This document shows positions 62,670-64,000 of a DNA stretch of 64,000 nucleotides, piece by piece. The notes beneath the pieces were generated by a model, which worked only from the letters and a program-made list of their open reading frames with translations, ran no database searches and was not told the origin of the DNA. The translations under genes and the position numbers were made by a program. Position 1 is the first letter of the stretch, and the number at the start of each line of letters is the position of its first letter. Origin of the DNA: Septoria linicola (lineage: Eukaryota > Ascomycota > Dothideomycetes > Mycosphaerellales > Mycosphaerellaceae); the NCBI GenBank assembly GCA_024114885.1, contig CP099421.1, positions 1,674,001-1,738,000 of the forward strand, written 5' to 3'.

Positions 62670-64000
62670 TCAGATGTACCAAGTCGTGTCGCGAAGGCGG
62701 GCGTGGACTCCGCCGGTCCACTCTGTGTTACCATCGAAGACAGAAGAGTCGCTCCCGTGGTTTTCGGCCAATGCACTAAACAGGTAGTACCTTCCACGCT
62801 CACACAGCAAGTCCGCATAGTACGCTGGTGGGCAGATGGATACTGCCTTGGTAGCCCGATTGAACAGGTAGCAGAGATGATGCGTGAACTGCTCCAGTGC
62901 GTCGGCGGTGAAGGAGATTTCATCCTTGATCACCACGTAGTGAGCAGGACGTGCCGTGCCCTGCAATCCTCGATGCGCTTGGAGGTAGAACTCGCGAATG
63001 ATCTTCCCTACGATGCCTCGATCGACGACGGTGCCGGGTTGCGGGTTCCAGGAGCCTTTGGAGGTCTTGGCGTTGTAGTCGGCGTCCTCCTGACGAGTCG
63101 GATAAAAGCGAGTGTGGTGGCGCTTGCCGACAATGATGATGGCAATCTTCGGCCACTTTTCCTTCTTGCCATATCTCTTCTCGAACACCTTCTCGAAAGA
63201 AGGTAGCTCCTCTTGCAAGACAAGAGGGTATTGGCCTTCGGAGACTCCATCGCGGTAAATCACGATCTTGGTGGGCAGGCGGTTCTGGTTGTGTCTGAGC
63301 CACACATCCAACCGCTCGCTGAACATCTCTTCAAGATGATCGACATTTTGCTCATCTTTGCCGCCTACCATTTCTTTTCTACTCTTCTGAGACCGAATGC
63401 TTCCTGGCCACTGGAACATCTGGCTGTCTACGCTGGCAACAACGCAAGCGATGCTCGGCGCACCTTCAGCGCTACCAGGCGATGGGTGAGTCACATCTAT
63501 ACCAACCAGCATGGTGTTGTTGTCGATAGGAGCCACGATAGTGTTGACAACGCTGTGAGACACTCCTCCGCCTTTGATGTTGAATTTCAAAGCCAAGTTG
63601 CCGAAGTACTGCAGCTGACTGGGCCCTTCCTTCTCGAGCTTCGAGCCCACAGAGCAGATAGTGCCTATGCCGTGGTCCACGTCGCCGAAGTACTTGATGC
63701 GAGCATAAAGCCAGCGGTCAGCCTCTGGAATGATGATGAAGAGCATGTTGACGCGGGCGTCCTCGGCTTTCTGGAATTCTGCCTTGAGCAGTCGGTCGTT
63801 TGATTGGCGGTTTGGCAAGGTCAACTGATCCAGAGTGACCATTCGTGTCGGGAGGCGCTTGCCCATGTTGATGCCGTATCCGGTCAAAGACTTCTCCAGC
63901 GCAGAGATAGTCCCCTCCGCATCGCCTCGCAACGCGTAGCCTTTGTTGCCACGATGGTTGATGATGAGAGCCTGCCACTGGGCGAATTTCCCAGGCCGAG
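62670..64000 (-). CDS. Argonaute (QDE-2-type), MID/PIWI part, truncated by window edge
   Basis: The frame is open from the window edge (first whole codon at 63998) to the stop at 62670, about 443 residues. It covers the end of MID (GKFAQWQALIINHRGNKGYA) and the full PIWI domain. The four slicer residues appear present: Asp in LVGIDVTHPSP, Glu in the LEEMFSERL helix, Asp in IVIYRDGVSEGQ and His in RPAHYVVIKDE. The C-terminus is typical (GGVHARLRDTTWYI). The protein would bind small RNAs and cut matching transcripts in quelling or antiviral RNA interference. The N, PAZ and most of MID lie beyond the window. Confidence 0.92.
   Translation of the reverse strand, partial: RPGKFAQWQALIINHRGNKGYALRGDAEGTISALEKSLTGYGINMGKRLPTRMVTLDQLTLPNRQSNDRLLKAEFQKAEDARVNMLFIIIPEADRWLYARIKYFGDVDHGIGTICSVGSKLEKEGPSQLQYFGNLALKFNIKGGGVSHSVVNTIVAPIDNNTMLVGIDVTHPSPGSAEGAPSIACVVASVDSQMFQWPGSIRSQKSRKEMVGGKDEQNVDHLEEMFSERLDVWLRHNQNRLPTKIVIYRDGVSEGQYPLVLQEELPSFEKVFEKRYGKKEKWPKIAIIIVGKRHHTRFYPTRQEDADYNAKTSKGSWNPQPGTVVDRGIVGKIIREFYLQAHRGLQGTARPAHYVVIKDEISFTADALEQFTHHLCYLFNRATKAVSICPPAYYADLLCERGRYYLFSALAENHGSDSSVFDGNTEWTGGVHARLRDTTWYI

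Overview
The window looks like chromosomal DNA of a filamentous ascomycete fungus. Genes are monocistronic, on both strands, and carry short introns (about 47-85 nt, one of 130 nt) with GT(A/G)AG-like donors, CTNAC-like branch points and YAG acceptors. The gene content is fungal: VAC8, a QDE-2-type Argonaute, a yeast-type GPAT, UTP11, MRX8/EngB, IPK1, GH53 galactanase and DUF6536 membrane protein families. The mix suggests Dothideomycetes (Mycosphaerellales-like), but that placement is inference. No tRNA, rRNA, CRISPR array, transposase or replication origin was recognised.

Layout. 1-13.7 kb: a large Arg/Glu/Asp-rich protein with a conserved C-terminal block, a RING membrane protein with an early in-frame TGA, an NTF2-like fragment, a secreted Cys-containing protein, a DUF1989 enzyme-like protein with a long insert, and a GH53 endo-galactanase. 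13.8-25.3 kb: an L-lactate dehydrogenase, a CutC-family protein, a peroxisomal thiolase with two CCTCGG boxes in its promoter, a long gene-poor stretch with possible gene relics, and a secreted FAD-linked oxidase. 26.4-39.7 kb: GPAT, a small Myb/SANT-like protein, a membrane protein, a thiamine-binding-like MTH1187/ECM15 protein, IPK1, a zinc alcohol dehydrogenase, a tyrosine phosphatase, UTP11 and a short-chain dehydrogenase. 40.3-51.8 kb: a secreted protein of about 31 four-cysteine repeats interrupted by a TGA, VAC8, and a Ser/Thr kinase. 52.5-64 kb: a tail-anchored-like protein with HP repeats, a DUF1907 zinc ester hydrolase, an SDR, a small novel protein, an NADH pyrophosphatase, a broken DUF6536 membrane protein, an EngB GTPase and the C-terminal part of an Argonaute running off the edge.

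Functional links. The PTS2-bearing thiolase, the SDR ending in ARM and the NADH pyrophosphatase (peroxisomal in yeast) could share peroxisomal beta-oxidation. CCTCGG elements of the FarA/FarB type lie upstream of the first two. UTP11, VAC8, GPAT, IPK1 and MRX8 are core cell functions and read intact.

The main surprise is how many non-core genes carry single-base lesions. There are premature stops in the RING, Cys-repeat and DUF6536 genes. There are one-base frame breaks in the CutC, GH53, kinase and DUF6536 genes, and an unresolved 3' end in the first gene. This is either a set of decaying genes or a locally uncorrected assembly, and only reads or RNA can tell.
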